A DNA stretch of 15,704 nt from Methanomassiliicoccus sp. UBA6 (GCA_002508545.1 DAVH01000006.1:21262-36965); one strand, 5' to 3'; shown: positions 7,564 through 13,928, counted from the stretch's first letter. The notes: a model not told the origin generated them from the letters alone. Numbers and translations: made by a program.

Positions 7564-10211
7564 TGGACCACCGTGGCGTTGATATTCCGCAGCAGTTCAT
7601 CAAGTTTTCCTCCGAATACTGAGTCAGCTTTCTTCCAAGAACCATGCCTAGAAAATGGCGGCGTGAAGAAATGTTCGCGCTCGATGAGCAAATTTCGAGT
7701 TAGATGATCTTCGATGAATGCTAGCCACTCCAGCTGCTCTTTGGTGAACTCACCGCTCGAGCGTATCCGAGCCATCGCCTTCTGCACACGCTCCTTGGTG
7801 GAGCCCAGCGGCTCATCCAGCGCGGCATGACGGACGATCGAAATAATGTCCGATAGCTCAGCATTGTACGCTTTGCGCAGGTTCTCCTCGGTGAACTCTT
7901 CCTCTTGAGCTCGCAGGATTTCCCTTAGCTGGCGCAGGGCGGCGGTGTCGAACTCTTTTGGGCGCTTGAGTAGGATGGATAGCGCCTCGATGTGCTCCTC
8001 GTTCTCCTTGACGAACTCCTCGAACTCGCGGATGTAATCGTCCGGCTTGAGCTCGCGACCCTCGCGGGTCTTGAACACAAGCACCGAGCGAACCTTATCC
8101 TCCTGCTCGACGGCCTCGAAGAAGGGATCCTTAGCACGCGAGTAGTTTTCCATGAGCCATTGGAAGCGCTTGTTTTGAAGCACGTCCAAAGCCTTGGTGC
8201 GGTCCTTCCTCACCAGCTCTGGCAGCGTCGAGGCGAAGCCCTGTATGTCGCCGTCCGGAACGAATTCCTCGAACTGCTTGCGGCCTTCGGCCGAGACGCT
8301 CTTATCGACCCGCTGTAGTCTGCGAACTAAAACCTTGACGTTGTAGTCGACATCCCGGTTGTGATATATCTCGCCCACAACCTCTTCGATCGGTCTCGTC
8401 GATTTGGACGGCGGTTCGGCCGTGAATGCCGATGCACCATGGAAGTAGTCGAGGATGCCGACGGCATCGAAGACCATGAAGTGCGTCTTGTGGATGTCCT
8501 GGCATCTGCGTGTTCCACGACCCAACATCTGCTCGAACAGGATGCGCGACTTCACCGGCCTAACGAACAGTAACGCCTCGACCGCCGGCACATCCACACC
8601 GGTCGTCAGCATGTCCACTGTGACGGCGATGGCGGGCTTCTTGCGGTTACGGAACTCCCTTATCCGTTGAAGGGGCCTATCGACCGTCGGGCTGCCAGTG
8701 ATCTTCACCACGAAGTCGTCACCCTCACCGCACTCGTCACGGAGGATGTTCACGAGCTGGTCCGCATGCGACTTGTGTGCCAGGTCGTTCGACGCGAACA
8801 CAATGGTCTTGGGGAAGTGTCCGCGCTTAGCTTCGAACTCCCTCGCATGACACAAGAACTCCCTGACGATCTTCCGGTTGCTGTCTGGTACAGTGATGCG
8901 TCTCTCTATCTCAGACGAGTCGAACTGCCGCTCGTCCTCGAGGAAATCGGTCCGCACCAGCCCGGTCTCGGTGTCGACGACGCGAACCTCCTCGCCCTCC
9001 TTTAGGAACACGCCGTTCATGCGAACGCTGGACTCGATGATCACGGGGTCATAGTCGACTAAGTAGCCGTCGCGAACGGCACGCTCGTACTCGTAGCGGA
9101 AGACGATGTCCTCGAAGTACGCCTTGGTGTGAAGCGCCGGCGTCGCGGTCAGTCCGATCTTGATGGCGTCGAAGTGGTCGAGTACCTCTCGCCACTTGCT
9201 ATCTTCATCGGTCGTGTAGCCGCGGTGCGACTCGTCAGCGATGATGACGTCGAACGCATGGTTCGGGATGTCGATTCGGTCGGCGTCTAGCTCAGCGTCC
9301 TCGTCGCCTGTAGTAGGCATCCCACCCTCGGGACCGAACAAGTTGATGCGCATCCTCTGTATCGTCGAGACGTAAACGAACGATATCCCGGGCCTAGGGT
9401 CAGTGAGGTAATCGTTCGGCAGGACCTTAGGATCGAAGGCTTCCCCTTCGACATCCTCGCGCTTGAACCTCTGACCATACACCTCGAACACGCGGTCGAA
9501 CTTGAGGCCGTTGGTCGTCTCGAACGAGGCCATCGCGCTCATGGCTTGCGCCGCCAGCGCTCGACGGTCGACGAGGAACAGGATGTGCTTGGCGTAGCCG
9601 GACGAGAGCAGGCGGTGCATGAGCTCGATGACTGTCACGGTCTTCCCGGTTCCGGTGGCCATGGCCACCAACATGCGACGCTTTCCGCGGAGCAGGGCGT
9701 CCTCGACCGCCCTGACTGCCTCGGTTTGGTATGGTCGGAGCCACTTGTGCTCCTCGCGGGTCGTCCTGAGCCACCGCTCGGCAGCGGCGGTGTCGCGCGT
9801 TAGGAGCTCAACGAGCGCGCTCGGGGTGTGGAACGAGGACACCTGCCTGGATCGGCTGTTCTCACGGCGCAGGTCACGGAACCACACGACCTCGCCGTTG
9901 GTCGAGTACACGAACGGTACCCCGTACTCGCCGTACAGCGGTCCGGTCGGTAACGCCCTCGCATACCGCTCCGCTTGCGAGATCACGTTCTGGGGGGCTA
10001 GAGAGACCTTCTTCCCTTCAACTATGGCCAGGGGCTTGCCGTCGTGATATAACACGTAATCGGCGGGACCGGCGTGCGTCGGGAACTCCTCCACCGCTGC
10101 CGTCCCGTAATCGGTGCCTGTCTTGAAAGGCGCTATGCTCTGCCAGCCCGCCGCCAGGAGCGCCCGGTCAATACGCGTCTTCCTAGTGGTCGCCTCTCTC
10201 TCCCCCGCCAT
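7560..10211 (-). CDS. hsdR: Type I restriction enzyme, motor/endonuclease subunit HsdR
   Basis: HsdR translocates DNA by ATP hydrolysis and cuts it away from the unmethylated target. From the ATG at 10211 the protein has 883 residues. The N-terminal nuclease domain shows the PD-(D/E)xK set D51...E65-G-K67 in PADYVLY...LAIVEGKK. The SF2 motor follows: YQTEAV, Walker A MATGTGKT (184-191), DESH (326-329), GLTATPA (about 354-359) and QMLGRGTRR (561-569). A long C-terminal helical region with the EcoEI-like LRQLREILRAQEEEF pattern follows, which favours the EcoEI-type branch. A TTG two codons upstream (10217) is an alternative start, but ATG 10211 fits a TATA box centred near 10245 with a leader of about eight bases. 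The stop overlaps hsdM by four bases. The gene looks intact. Confidence 0.95.
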   Translation of the reverse strand: MAGEREATTRKTRIDRALLAAGWQSIAPFKTGTDYGTAAVEEFPTHAGPADYVLYHDGKPLAIVEGKKVSLAPQNVISQAERYARALPTGPLYGEYGVPFVYSTNGEVVWFRDLRRENSRSRQVSSFHTPSALVELLTRDTAAAERWLRTTREEHKWLRPYQTEAVRAVEDALLRGKRRMLVAMATGTGKTVTVIELMHRLLSSGYAKHILFLVDRRALAAQAMSAMASFETTNGLKFDRVFEVYGQRFKREDVEGEAFDPKVLPNDYLTDPRPGISFVYVSTIQRMRINLFGPEGGMPTTGDEDAELDADRIDIPNHAFDVIIADESHRGYTTDEDSKWREVLDHFDAIKIGLTATPALHTKAYFEDIVFRYEYERAVRDGYLVDYDPVIIESSVRMNGVFLKEGEEVRVVDTETGLVRTDFLEDERQFDSSEIERRITVPDSNRKIVREFLCHAREFEAKRGHFPKTIVFASNDLAHKSHADQLVNILRDECGEGDDFVVKITGSPTVDRPLQRIREFRNRKKPAIAVTVDMLTTGVDVPAVEALLFVRPVKSRILFEQMLGRGTRRCQDIHKTHFMVFDAVGILDYFHGASAFTAEPPSKSTRPIEEVVGEIYHNRDVDYNVKVLVRRLQRVDKSVSAEGRKQFEEFVPDGDIQGFASTLPELVRKDRTKALDVLQNKRFQWLMENYSRAKDPFFEAVEQEDKVRSVLVFKTREGRELKPDDYIREFEEFVKENEEHIEALSILLKRPKEFDTAALRQLREILRAQEEEFTEENLRKAYNAELSDIISIVRHAALDEPLGSTKERVQKAMARIRSSGEFTKEQLEWLAFIEDHLTRNLLIEREHFFTPPFSRHGSWKKADSVFGGKLDELLRNINATVVQ

Positions 10212-10240
10212 GGTCAACCGGTAGAGAATAACTGCCGTTC

Positions 10241-10250
10241 GATATAATCC
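10241..10250 (-). promoter_or_regulatory. TATA box of the hsdRMS operon
   Basis: Read on the minus strand the sequence is ggattatatc. Its centre near 10245 predicts transcription from about 10219, eight bases before the hsdR ATG. It lies between the stop of the TBP-like remnant and hsdR, so the restriction operon can be expressed independently of the broken gene upstream. Confidence 0.5.
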
Positions 10251-10262
10251 ATTGCCCAGGGT

Positions 10263-10796
10263 TTAAGAGGAGCTTTCGTTGATGAGATCACCGAACTTGG
10301 ACGACAGGGTCATGATGTCCTTTTCGTCCCGGATGCCTGTTACGATGAACTTGCCACTGGAGAACAGGAGGAAGTTCACGCCCCAATCCTTGTAGATGAG
10401 ACCAGGGAACTGCTCTGGTTCGTAAGTTGCTTTAGCGGGGTCGAGGACATGAATAAGGTCCTCTCAGCTCCTAGTTAGATTCACTTTTCCTTGAGCGACG
10501 ATGTTGTTGACCCTTACAGCCGTCGCTTCGACCAATATGCCGTGGCTCACTAGTTGCTCGACGACCTCTTCCGCTACTGTATGGACCTCAGCTCGGGACG
10601 TGGCGCCGGTGATCAAGAACTTTCCTGACTTGTAGAAGGCAACATATTTCTTCTACGGACCGAGTCGGTACTTGAGCCATCTGGCGGCACTTTTACATTG
10701 CTCTGTGTACGGCAAGAGCCTGGCCACCTCGTCAAGGTCTAGAGGAGAGGATAGTGAGATCGTGGCCACCATATTGACGATTTTCATGCCCGACAT
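10263..10796 (-). pseudogene. TATA-binding protein (TBP) paralogue with two in-frame stops
   Basis: TBP is the archaeal basal transcription factor that binds the TATA box. The minus strand encodes 177 codons, the usual TBP length, in a single frame from the ATG at 10796 (MSGMKIVNMVATISL) to TAA at 10263-10265, broken only by TAG at codon 48 (10653-10655) and TGA at codon 111 (10464-10466). Repeat 1 carries IVNMVATISLSSPLDLDEVA and YVAFYKSGKFLITGATS. Repeat 2 carries VRVNNIVAQGKVNL, YEPEQFPGLIYKDW (codons 125-138) and NFLLFSSGKFIVTGI, the signature TBP strands. In repeat 1 the segment that should read like EQFPGV is replaced by EQCKSAARWLKYR, so one DNA-inserting Phe is missing and the protein was already a divergent paralogue. 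It lies directly upstream of hsdR on the same strand. I read it as a recently inactivated element-borne factor; readthrough is possible but unsupported. Confidence 0.85.
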
Positions 10797-10818
10797 ATAC
10801 CTCAATCCTCTCGACCGC

Positions 10819-10832
10819 GATACCGCGGTATC
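10819..10832. promoter_or_regulatory. Perfect 14-base palindrome between divergent genes
   Basis: GATACCGCGGTATC is a perfect palindrome, just upstream of the TBP-like start and ahead of the divergent membrane-protein gene. The half-site GATAC/GTATC recurs nearby (gatgatacttc at 10837-10847, ggggtatcgag at 10867-10877). It could be an operator for a dimeric regulator; no regulator gene for it is visible in the window. Confidence 0.4.
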
Positions 10833-10907
10833 AAGTGATGATACTTCATTGATGTCATAAGCGTAGGGGTATCGAGGGATGGTACTGTGACATTGCCCCA
10901 ACCCTCC

Positions 10908-10917
10908 AACTTATCTT
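10908..10917 (+). promoter_or_regulatory. Possible TATA box for the membrane-protein gene
   Basis: The stretch aacttatctt is a weak T/A-rich box. Its centre near 10912 would give a start near 10938, nine bases before the ATG at 10947. Support is positional only. Confidence 0.3.
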
Positions 10918-10946
10918 CCAGAAGGGTGTTCCCTCCACTGGTGGAG

Positions 10947-11846
10947 ATGGAGCTAGGTACGACCACTTGGCTGCAGGCGGTGACAGAGGACCTCAAGCAT
11001 GTGCGGGAGGAGAGGCGAGGTTACAAGACTTACCTCACCGCCTCGACCGCAGGATTCTCTTCCATTCTGACTAGTCTCTTCGCCTTCTTGGCCCTCCAGG
11101 GTGCCACCTCCGAGGTCGTCAGGACCGTAGGCTACTACCTTGTCGGCGCCTCGTTCGTGTATATGGGTGTCGTAGCCCTGGGCGGCATCTACTCCCGAGA
11201 GGCCGTGGGGCTAGGAAGAAGGGCCGCTCGGTCCAAGAAGCTCTTCGACCCCCAGCAGCTTACTCACTCGATACAGTGGCTAGCCGCATCCGGCGCAGCC
11301 ATTCTGTTAGCGTTAGATTCGATATCTGGTGACTTGTTCTGGGCCGCGTTCTACGGATTCATTGGGGCAATGTTCGCGTATAGTGGGGTCAAGGTCCTCT
11401 TTCCTGATCTGCTTGAAAGGATGTCCGCATCCGCCAAGAAGAGAACGAAGAGGATGGAGGTCTCCGATAGGTACCTAAAGAATCCTAAGGAGACCATGAC
11501 GACGGGGTTCCTGGTCATCGCTGTGTTCGCTTTCGCCCTCGGCACATTGGCGATAATGAACGTTTGGGACTCGGTAGGTCGGGTTGAGTACCTCGGAGCA
11601 TCGATTCTCGTAATCGCCTTGTTCTCGTCAGCCCGGGTCTGCCTCGCCAACTACCGCGGTTTGATCCGAACAGAGGCCCTGGAGAGCGAGCTCGAGTCGC
11701 TCAGGCAGGGAATCATCCACGGGGAATTAGGCGAGTGGGCGCTCAGGGCGCGGTACTCCGCACTGTACTCTGGGCTCGGCAAGGAGAGCTCTGCCACCAC
11801 AGAGGTCGAGACAGCCGCCTCAATCATCTCAGGGATAACGAGGTAG
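10947..11846 (+). CDS. Six-helix membrane protein of unknown function, element cargo
   Basis: I do not recognise the family. From the ATG at 10947 the protein has 299 residues. A basic, polar N-terminus of about 30 residues (LKHVREERRGYKTY) precedes six hydrophobic segments at roughly 32-50, 60-81, 108-124, 129-151, 186-206 and 213-234. A basic cytoplasmic-type loop (SASAKKRTKRMEV) lies between helices 4 and 5. The last 65 residues are soluble and rich in Glu, Leu and Ala, with a possible short coiled coil around ALESELESLRQG. A GTG at 10887 would extend the N-terminus by 20 residues, but MELGTTTWLQ follows a GGTGG ribosome-binding site and a possible TATA box. It is divergent from the TBP remnant and sits at the right end of the element, where accessory or defence genes are common. 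A 36-codon ORF follows after one base. Confidence 0.7.
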   Translation: MELGTTTWLQAVTEDLKHVREERRGYKTYLTASTAGFSSILTSLFAFLALQGATSEVVRTVGYYLVGASFVYMGVVALGGIYSREAVGLGRRAARSKKLFDPQQLTHSIQWLAASGAAILLALDSISGDLFWAAFYGFIGAMFAYSGVKVLFPDLLERMSASAKKRTKRMEVSDRYLKNPKETMTTGFLVIAVFAFALGTLAIMNVWDSVGRVEYLGASILVIALFSSARVCLANYRGLIRTEALESELESLRQGIIHGELGEWALRARYSALYSGLGKESSATTEVETAASIISGITR

Positions 11847-11847
11847 C

Positions 11848-11958
11848 ATGGAGTTCAACATCAATAGAATTGTGGTGCCTCCTCCGGGAAGCGAATCCGA
11901 AGCCCACCTACAACGTATTGTGATTGAAGTTACGCACAGCTATTTCGGTCATTATTGA
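11848..11958 (+). CDS. Short ORF (36 codons) at the element's right end
   Basis: The ATG lies one base after the stop of the membrane-protein gene and is preceded by AGGTAG, a possible ribosome-binding site, so coupled translation is plausible. The peptide begins MEFNINRIVVPPPGSES and ends THSYFGHY. No transmembrane segment, signal peptide or known domain is seen. It may be a real small protein or the start of a gene cut short at the att boundary. Confidence 0.3.
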   Translation: MEFNINRIVVPPPGSESEAHLQRIVIEVTHSYFGHY

Positions 11959-11990
11959 TATAAAAAAAAGAATTGAATGGATGTTCGCGA

Positions 11991-12013
11991 GTTCGAATCC
12001 CGTCGCCCGCACT
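11991..12013 (+). repeat. Right attachment site copy (attR), tRNA-Gly 3' fragment
   Basis: This is an exact copy of 4021-4043: the T-loop, the acceptor 3' strand and two further bases of tRNA-Gly, without the 5' two thirds of the tRNA. It therefore cannot fold as a tRNA and marks the right boundary of the element. Just left of it lies gatataaaaaaaagaa, an A-rich tract. Confidence 0.85.
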
Positions 12014-12241
12014 CCTTGTCTACTCTTCTTCTGAAAAATATATCTCCGATCTCCAGCGTGCATCTCCTGTGATCAGTGAGATAAAGCGACCACATCCATC
12101 GGATTAGCGTCGATACTTTTCCTTGGATTGGTCGCAGGTGTTCTGATCTTCGTATTATGAGGCTGGAGCAGAAAACGAATGTGTCCATTACATAGCATTT
12201 CTGCTTTCGGCGGCCCATCATCCTCGACGTCGAGTCGCGCT
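12014..12241. other. Gene-free stretch right of attR
   Basis: This should be the chromosomal sequence that originally followed tRNA-Gly. It begins with a pyrimidine-rich stretch (ccttgtctactcttcttctg), suitable as the original tRNA terminator, followed by gaaaaatatatctcc, a TATA-like string with no ORF placed to use it. Short ORFs here have no recognisable features and overlap the tRNA fragment or the methyltransferase end. Confidence 0.4.
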
Positions 12242-12865
12242 TTATACAGGAAGACGCTCAATACAAGCACAGGTTGCCGGCACGGGAGGAGCGACCCGGC
12301 TCAGGAACTCCACCGTTCGAACTTCTTTGATACACCATCCCTTTTCGACCGAAAAACGCGTTTGTATCTCATCAACCGAGATTTTGCGAGGTACATTAGG
12401 CACTGGAAATTCGATCGCGAACTCATGCAGATAGTAATAACCATGCGGTCTCAGGACCGAGGCGACCTCATCGATCAATTTCTCGCATTGGTCCGGATCA
12501 AATAAATGGTAGAAACCCGAATCGAAAACCGCGCCGAATTGTTGGTGAAGCAAGGAAGGCCTTAGAGCGTCAGCCACCTGAAATCTCAATGATCGAGCAA
12601 TCTCATCAGGAAGGGCGGCGACCTTGTCCTTGGCGCTCTTGATGGCAGATTCAACAAAATCGATCCCAACGACCTGATGTCCCAGCTTTGCCAAATAGAT
12701 CGCGAGGTCGCCAGAGCCGCAGCCCAGGTCCAATATTGGATCCATGGGAGGGTATTTTTCAATAAGAGCGGCCATAGCAGGCTGAGGTGCGCCGATATCC
12801 CAAGGCGCAATGTTCTGGTACACGGAATTGAAAAAAGTTAGCGGATCGGAACCAAATCTGCTCAT
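12242..12865 (-). CDS. Class I SAM-dependent methyltransferase, TPMT-like
   Basis: This 207-residue protein has the Rossmann methyltransferase fold. The SAM motif I ILDLGCGSGDLAIYLAKLG is followed by the acidic strand end VVGIDFVESAI and the later motif FGAVFDSGFYHLFDPDQ. The N-terminal PWDIGAPQPAMAALIEKY is typical of the thiopurine-methyltransferase-like group, which methylates small S-, Se- or O-nucleophiles; the substrate here is unknown. The start is set at the ATG at 12865 because a TATA box centred near 12895 would start the transcript about four bases upstream; an ATG at 12943 would add an unlikely 26 residues that overlap the promoter. The gene is convergent with the element's right end and divergent from the KGG-protein gene. 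It lies outside the att-bounded element but looks more AT-rich than the core genes. Confidence 0.85.
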   Translation of the reverse strand: MSRFGSDPLTFFNSVYQNIAPWDIGAPQPAMAALIEKYPPMDPILDLGCGSGDLAIYLAKLGHQVVGIDFVESAIKSAKDKVAALPDEIARSLRFQVADALRPSLLHQQFGAVFDSGFYHLFDPDQCEKLIDEVASVLRPHGYYYLHEFAIEFPVPNVPRKISVDEIQTRFSVEKGWCIKEVRTVEFLSRVAPPVPATCACIERLPV

Positions 12866-12889
12866 GATAAAATTCCATATGGTGTTCTG

Positions 12890-12899
12890 TTGTATAAGC
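12890..12899 (-). promoter_or_regulatory. TATA box of the methyltransferase gene
   Basis: On the minus strand the sequence gcttatacaa lies about 30 bases before the ATG at 12865, the spacing expected for a leaderless or nearly leaderless archaeal transcript. Confidence 0.5.
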
Positions 12900-13016
12900 G
12901 CCTGGCTAGGTGTGAAGGTGTGAAGCCCCAATAACATATCCATTCCTGAGACTTGAACGCCATGAACGTGTTGGGGAATGATTGCAACAGACTAATAATG
13001 GCCAGGTGGGCCAGGC

Positions 13017-13060
13017 GCTCCGCGGAGCGGTGACATCTCCGAACGTGAGCGATAGCGCTC
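13017..13060. repeat. Two inverted repeats in the divergent intergenic region
   Basis: GCTCCGCGGAGC (13017-13028) is a perfect 12-base palindrome. GAGCG-ATAG-CGCTC (13047-13060) is a five-base-pair inverted repeat with a four-base spacer. Both contain GCTC/GAGC arms and lie between the methyltransferase and KGG-protein promoters, so they could be operator half-sites. No bound factor is known. Confidence 0.35.
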
Positions 13061-13094
13061 ATTCCACGAACTCTCGCAATGGCGACGGTCAGCT

Positions 13095-13103
13095 GATTAA
13101 TAG
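13095..13103 (+). promoter_or_regulatory. Probable TATA box of the KGG-protein gene
   Basis: The sequence gattaatag centred near 13099 predicts a start near 13124, giving a leader of roughly 29 bases that contains a GAGGG ribosome-binding site (13141-13145) before the ATG at 13153. Confidence 0.4.
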
Positions 13104-13115
13104 GTTACGGTTCGA

Positions 13116-13138
13116 GGGCCCAGTGGCCCGAGAGGGCC
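13116..13138 (+). promoter_or_regulatory. Overlapping alternative hairpins before the KGG gene
   Basis: The segment GGCCC (13125-13129) can pair either backward with GGGCC at 13116-13120 (loop CAGT) or forward with GGGCC at 13134-13138 (loop GAGA, a GNRA tetraloop). The two hairpins exclude each other and sit just before the ribosome-binding site. Confidence 0.35.
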
Positions 13139-13152
13139 ATGAGGGAAAGAAC

Positions 13153-13650
13153 ATGGCAGAGAAGAAGAGCACACACGAGAAGCTGTCCGAAGCGGGAAGG
13201 AAAGGTGGAGAGCGTTCACACGGCGGCAGAGGTTCCGAGAGCGAGGAGCGCCATGGCATGTCCCGCGAGGAGGCTGGGCGCAAGGGCGGGGAGAAAGTTG
13301 CAGAAGAACGAGGACCAGAGTTCTACAGTGAGATCGGTAGGAAGGGAGGAGAGAAGGTCTCTGAAGAACGCGGGCCCGAGTTCTACAAGGAGATCGGCCA
13401 TAAGGGCGGAGAAAAGGTAGCTGAAGAGCGTGGACCCGAATTCTACAAGGAGATCGGTCATAAAGGGGGCGAGAAGGTGGCCGAGGAACGCGGTCCTGGG
13501 TTCTACAGCGAGATAGGCCAGAAAGGCGGGGAGACCGTCGCCGAGGAGAGGGGACGGGAGTTCTACCAGCAGATAGGCAAGAAGGGCGCTGAAGCCCAGC
13601 CCAAGGAAGCCAAGCGCAGGGGCGGCGAGCGCTCGCACAAGAACGACTGA
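13153..13650 (+). CDS. KGG-motif repeat protein, general-stress/LEA-like
   Basis: This 165-residue, very hydrophilic and highly charged protein is rich in Gly, Lys and Glu. It carries the KGG motif (GRKGGE, GHKGGE) of bacterial general stress proteins such as GsiB and of conidiation protein Con-10, which resemble desiccation-protective LEA proteins. The N-terminus reads MAEKKSTHEKLSEAGRKGGE, followed by a variant unit and five tandem 20-residue repeats (residues 42-141) of the form GxKGGEKVAEERGPEFYxEI, then a basic tail ending RGGERSHKND. No membrane segment or cysteine is present. The ATG at 13153 has GAGGG seven bases upstream; a longer reading from 12982 would run through the promoter and is rejected. 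A protective role in the cytoplasm under stress is inferred from the family. It stands alone, divergent from the methyltransferase gene. Confidence 0.85.
   Translation: MAEKKSTHEKLSEAGRKGGERSHGGRGSESEERHGMSREEAGRKGGEKVAEERGPEFYSEIGRKGGEKVSEERGPEFYKEIGHKGGEKVAEERGPEFYKEIGHKGGEKVAEERGPGFYSEIGQKGGETVAEERGREFYQQIGKKGAEAQPKEAKRRGGERSHKND
13276..13575 (+). repeat. Five 60-base in-gene tandem repeats
   Basis: Units begin at 13276, 13336, 13396, 13456 and 13516 and encode 20 residues each. The third and fourth are nearly identical in protein (GHKGGEKVAEERGP...), while synonymous codons differ between units. The repeat number is therefore old enough to have drifted at silent sites while the protein was conserved. 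Confidence 0.9.
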
Positions 13651-13673
13651 GACATAGCAGGGCAGCTCGCCCC

Positions 13674-13690
13674 TAAACCATTTTTATTCA
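13674..13690 (+). promoter_or_regulatory. BRE/TATA promoter without an assigned gene
   Basis: The stretch taaaccatttttattca closely resembles the promoter at 13893-13909 (aaaccatttatatgg shared in outline). Its expected start near 13711 precedes only a 15-codon ORF (13726-13773, MIVRKPSFSLPSSRQ). It may instead be the T-run that terminates the KGG gene, or both. Confidence 0.4.
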
Positions 13691-13892
13691 TTAGGCCAGA
13701 AGACCTTAGGGCCTGAGCAAGCGGCATGATAGTACGCAAGCCGTCCTTCTCGCTGCCTTCCTCTCGACAGTAACGAGTGCTTCCGTCGACAGCGATGTTC
13801 TATAAGGCGCTTTCCGGGGCCGCCATCGGTTCATTGCAGACCCACTTCATCTCGGCTATATCTTGAAGCCGCATCGATCTTCTGAAAACCTG

Positions 13893-13909
13893 AAAAACCA
13901 TTTATATGG
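13893..13909 (+). promoter_or_regulatory. BRE/TATA promoter of the small membrane protein
   Basis: The sequence aaaaaccatttatatgg has an A-rich BRE and a strong TATA box centred near 13904. The predicted start coincides with the ATG at 13929, so the mRNA is probably leaderless. Confidence 0.65.
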
Positions 13910-13928
13910 ATGCCCCTTCCTGCGGAGC

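Larger units (their letters stand above)
4021..12013. mobile_element. tRNA-Gly-integrated element carrying a type I R-M system (integrase decayed)
   Basis: The element is bounded by 23-base direct repeats whose left copy is the 3' end of an intact tRNA-Gly. Inside the left end is a tyrosine-recombinase remnant pointing toward the att site, the usual layout of tRNA-targeting integrative elements. Cargo consists of hsdR, hsdM and hsdS, a broken TBP paralogue, a six-helix membrane protein and a 36-codon ORF. Much of the interior (hsdS, the TBP remnant, the right end) is visibly more AT-rich than the flanking valS and glycosyltransferase genes. The broken integrase suggests the element is now fixed. 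The span is about 8 kb including one repeat. Confidence 0.8.

Noticed and set aside
10653..10655. TAG in the TBP-like gene as pyrrolysine
   Set aside because: A second stop (TGA, 10464-10466) also interrupts the frame, the position is not a known Pyl site, and no Pyl genes are in the window. Kept only as a caveat.
11952..12221. Minus-strand frame with RRDSNSRTS
   Set aside because: That peptide is the well-known spurious translation of a tRNA 3' end, here the attR copy; not a protein gene.
12073..12270. Short minus-strand ORF between attR and the methyltransferase
   Set aside because: It overlaps the methyltransferase 3' end, shows no domain, promoter or ribosome-binding site, and is of chance length.
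12982..13152. N-terminal extension of the KGG protein from 12982
   Set aside because: It would run through the inverted repeats, TATA box and hairpins; the ATG at 13153 has a good ribosome-binding site and matches the family N-terminus.
13276..13575. Regular 60-base repeats as a CRISPR array or satellite
   Set aside because: They have no unique spacers, are in frame and encode the KGG protein repeat.
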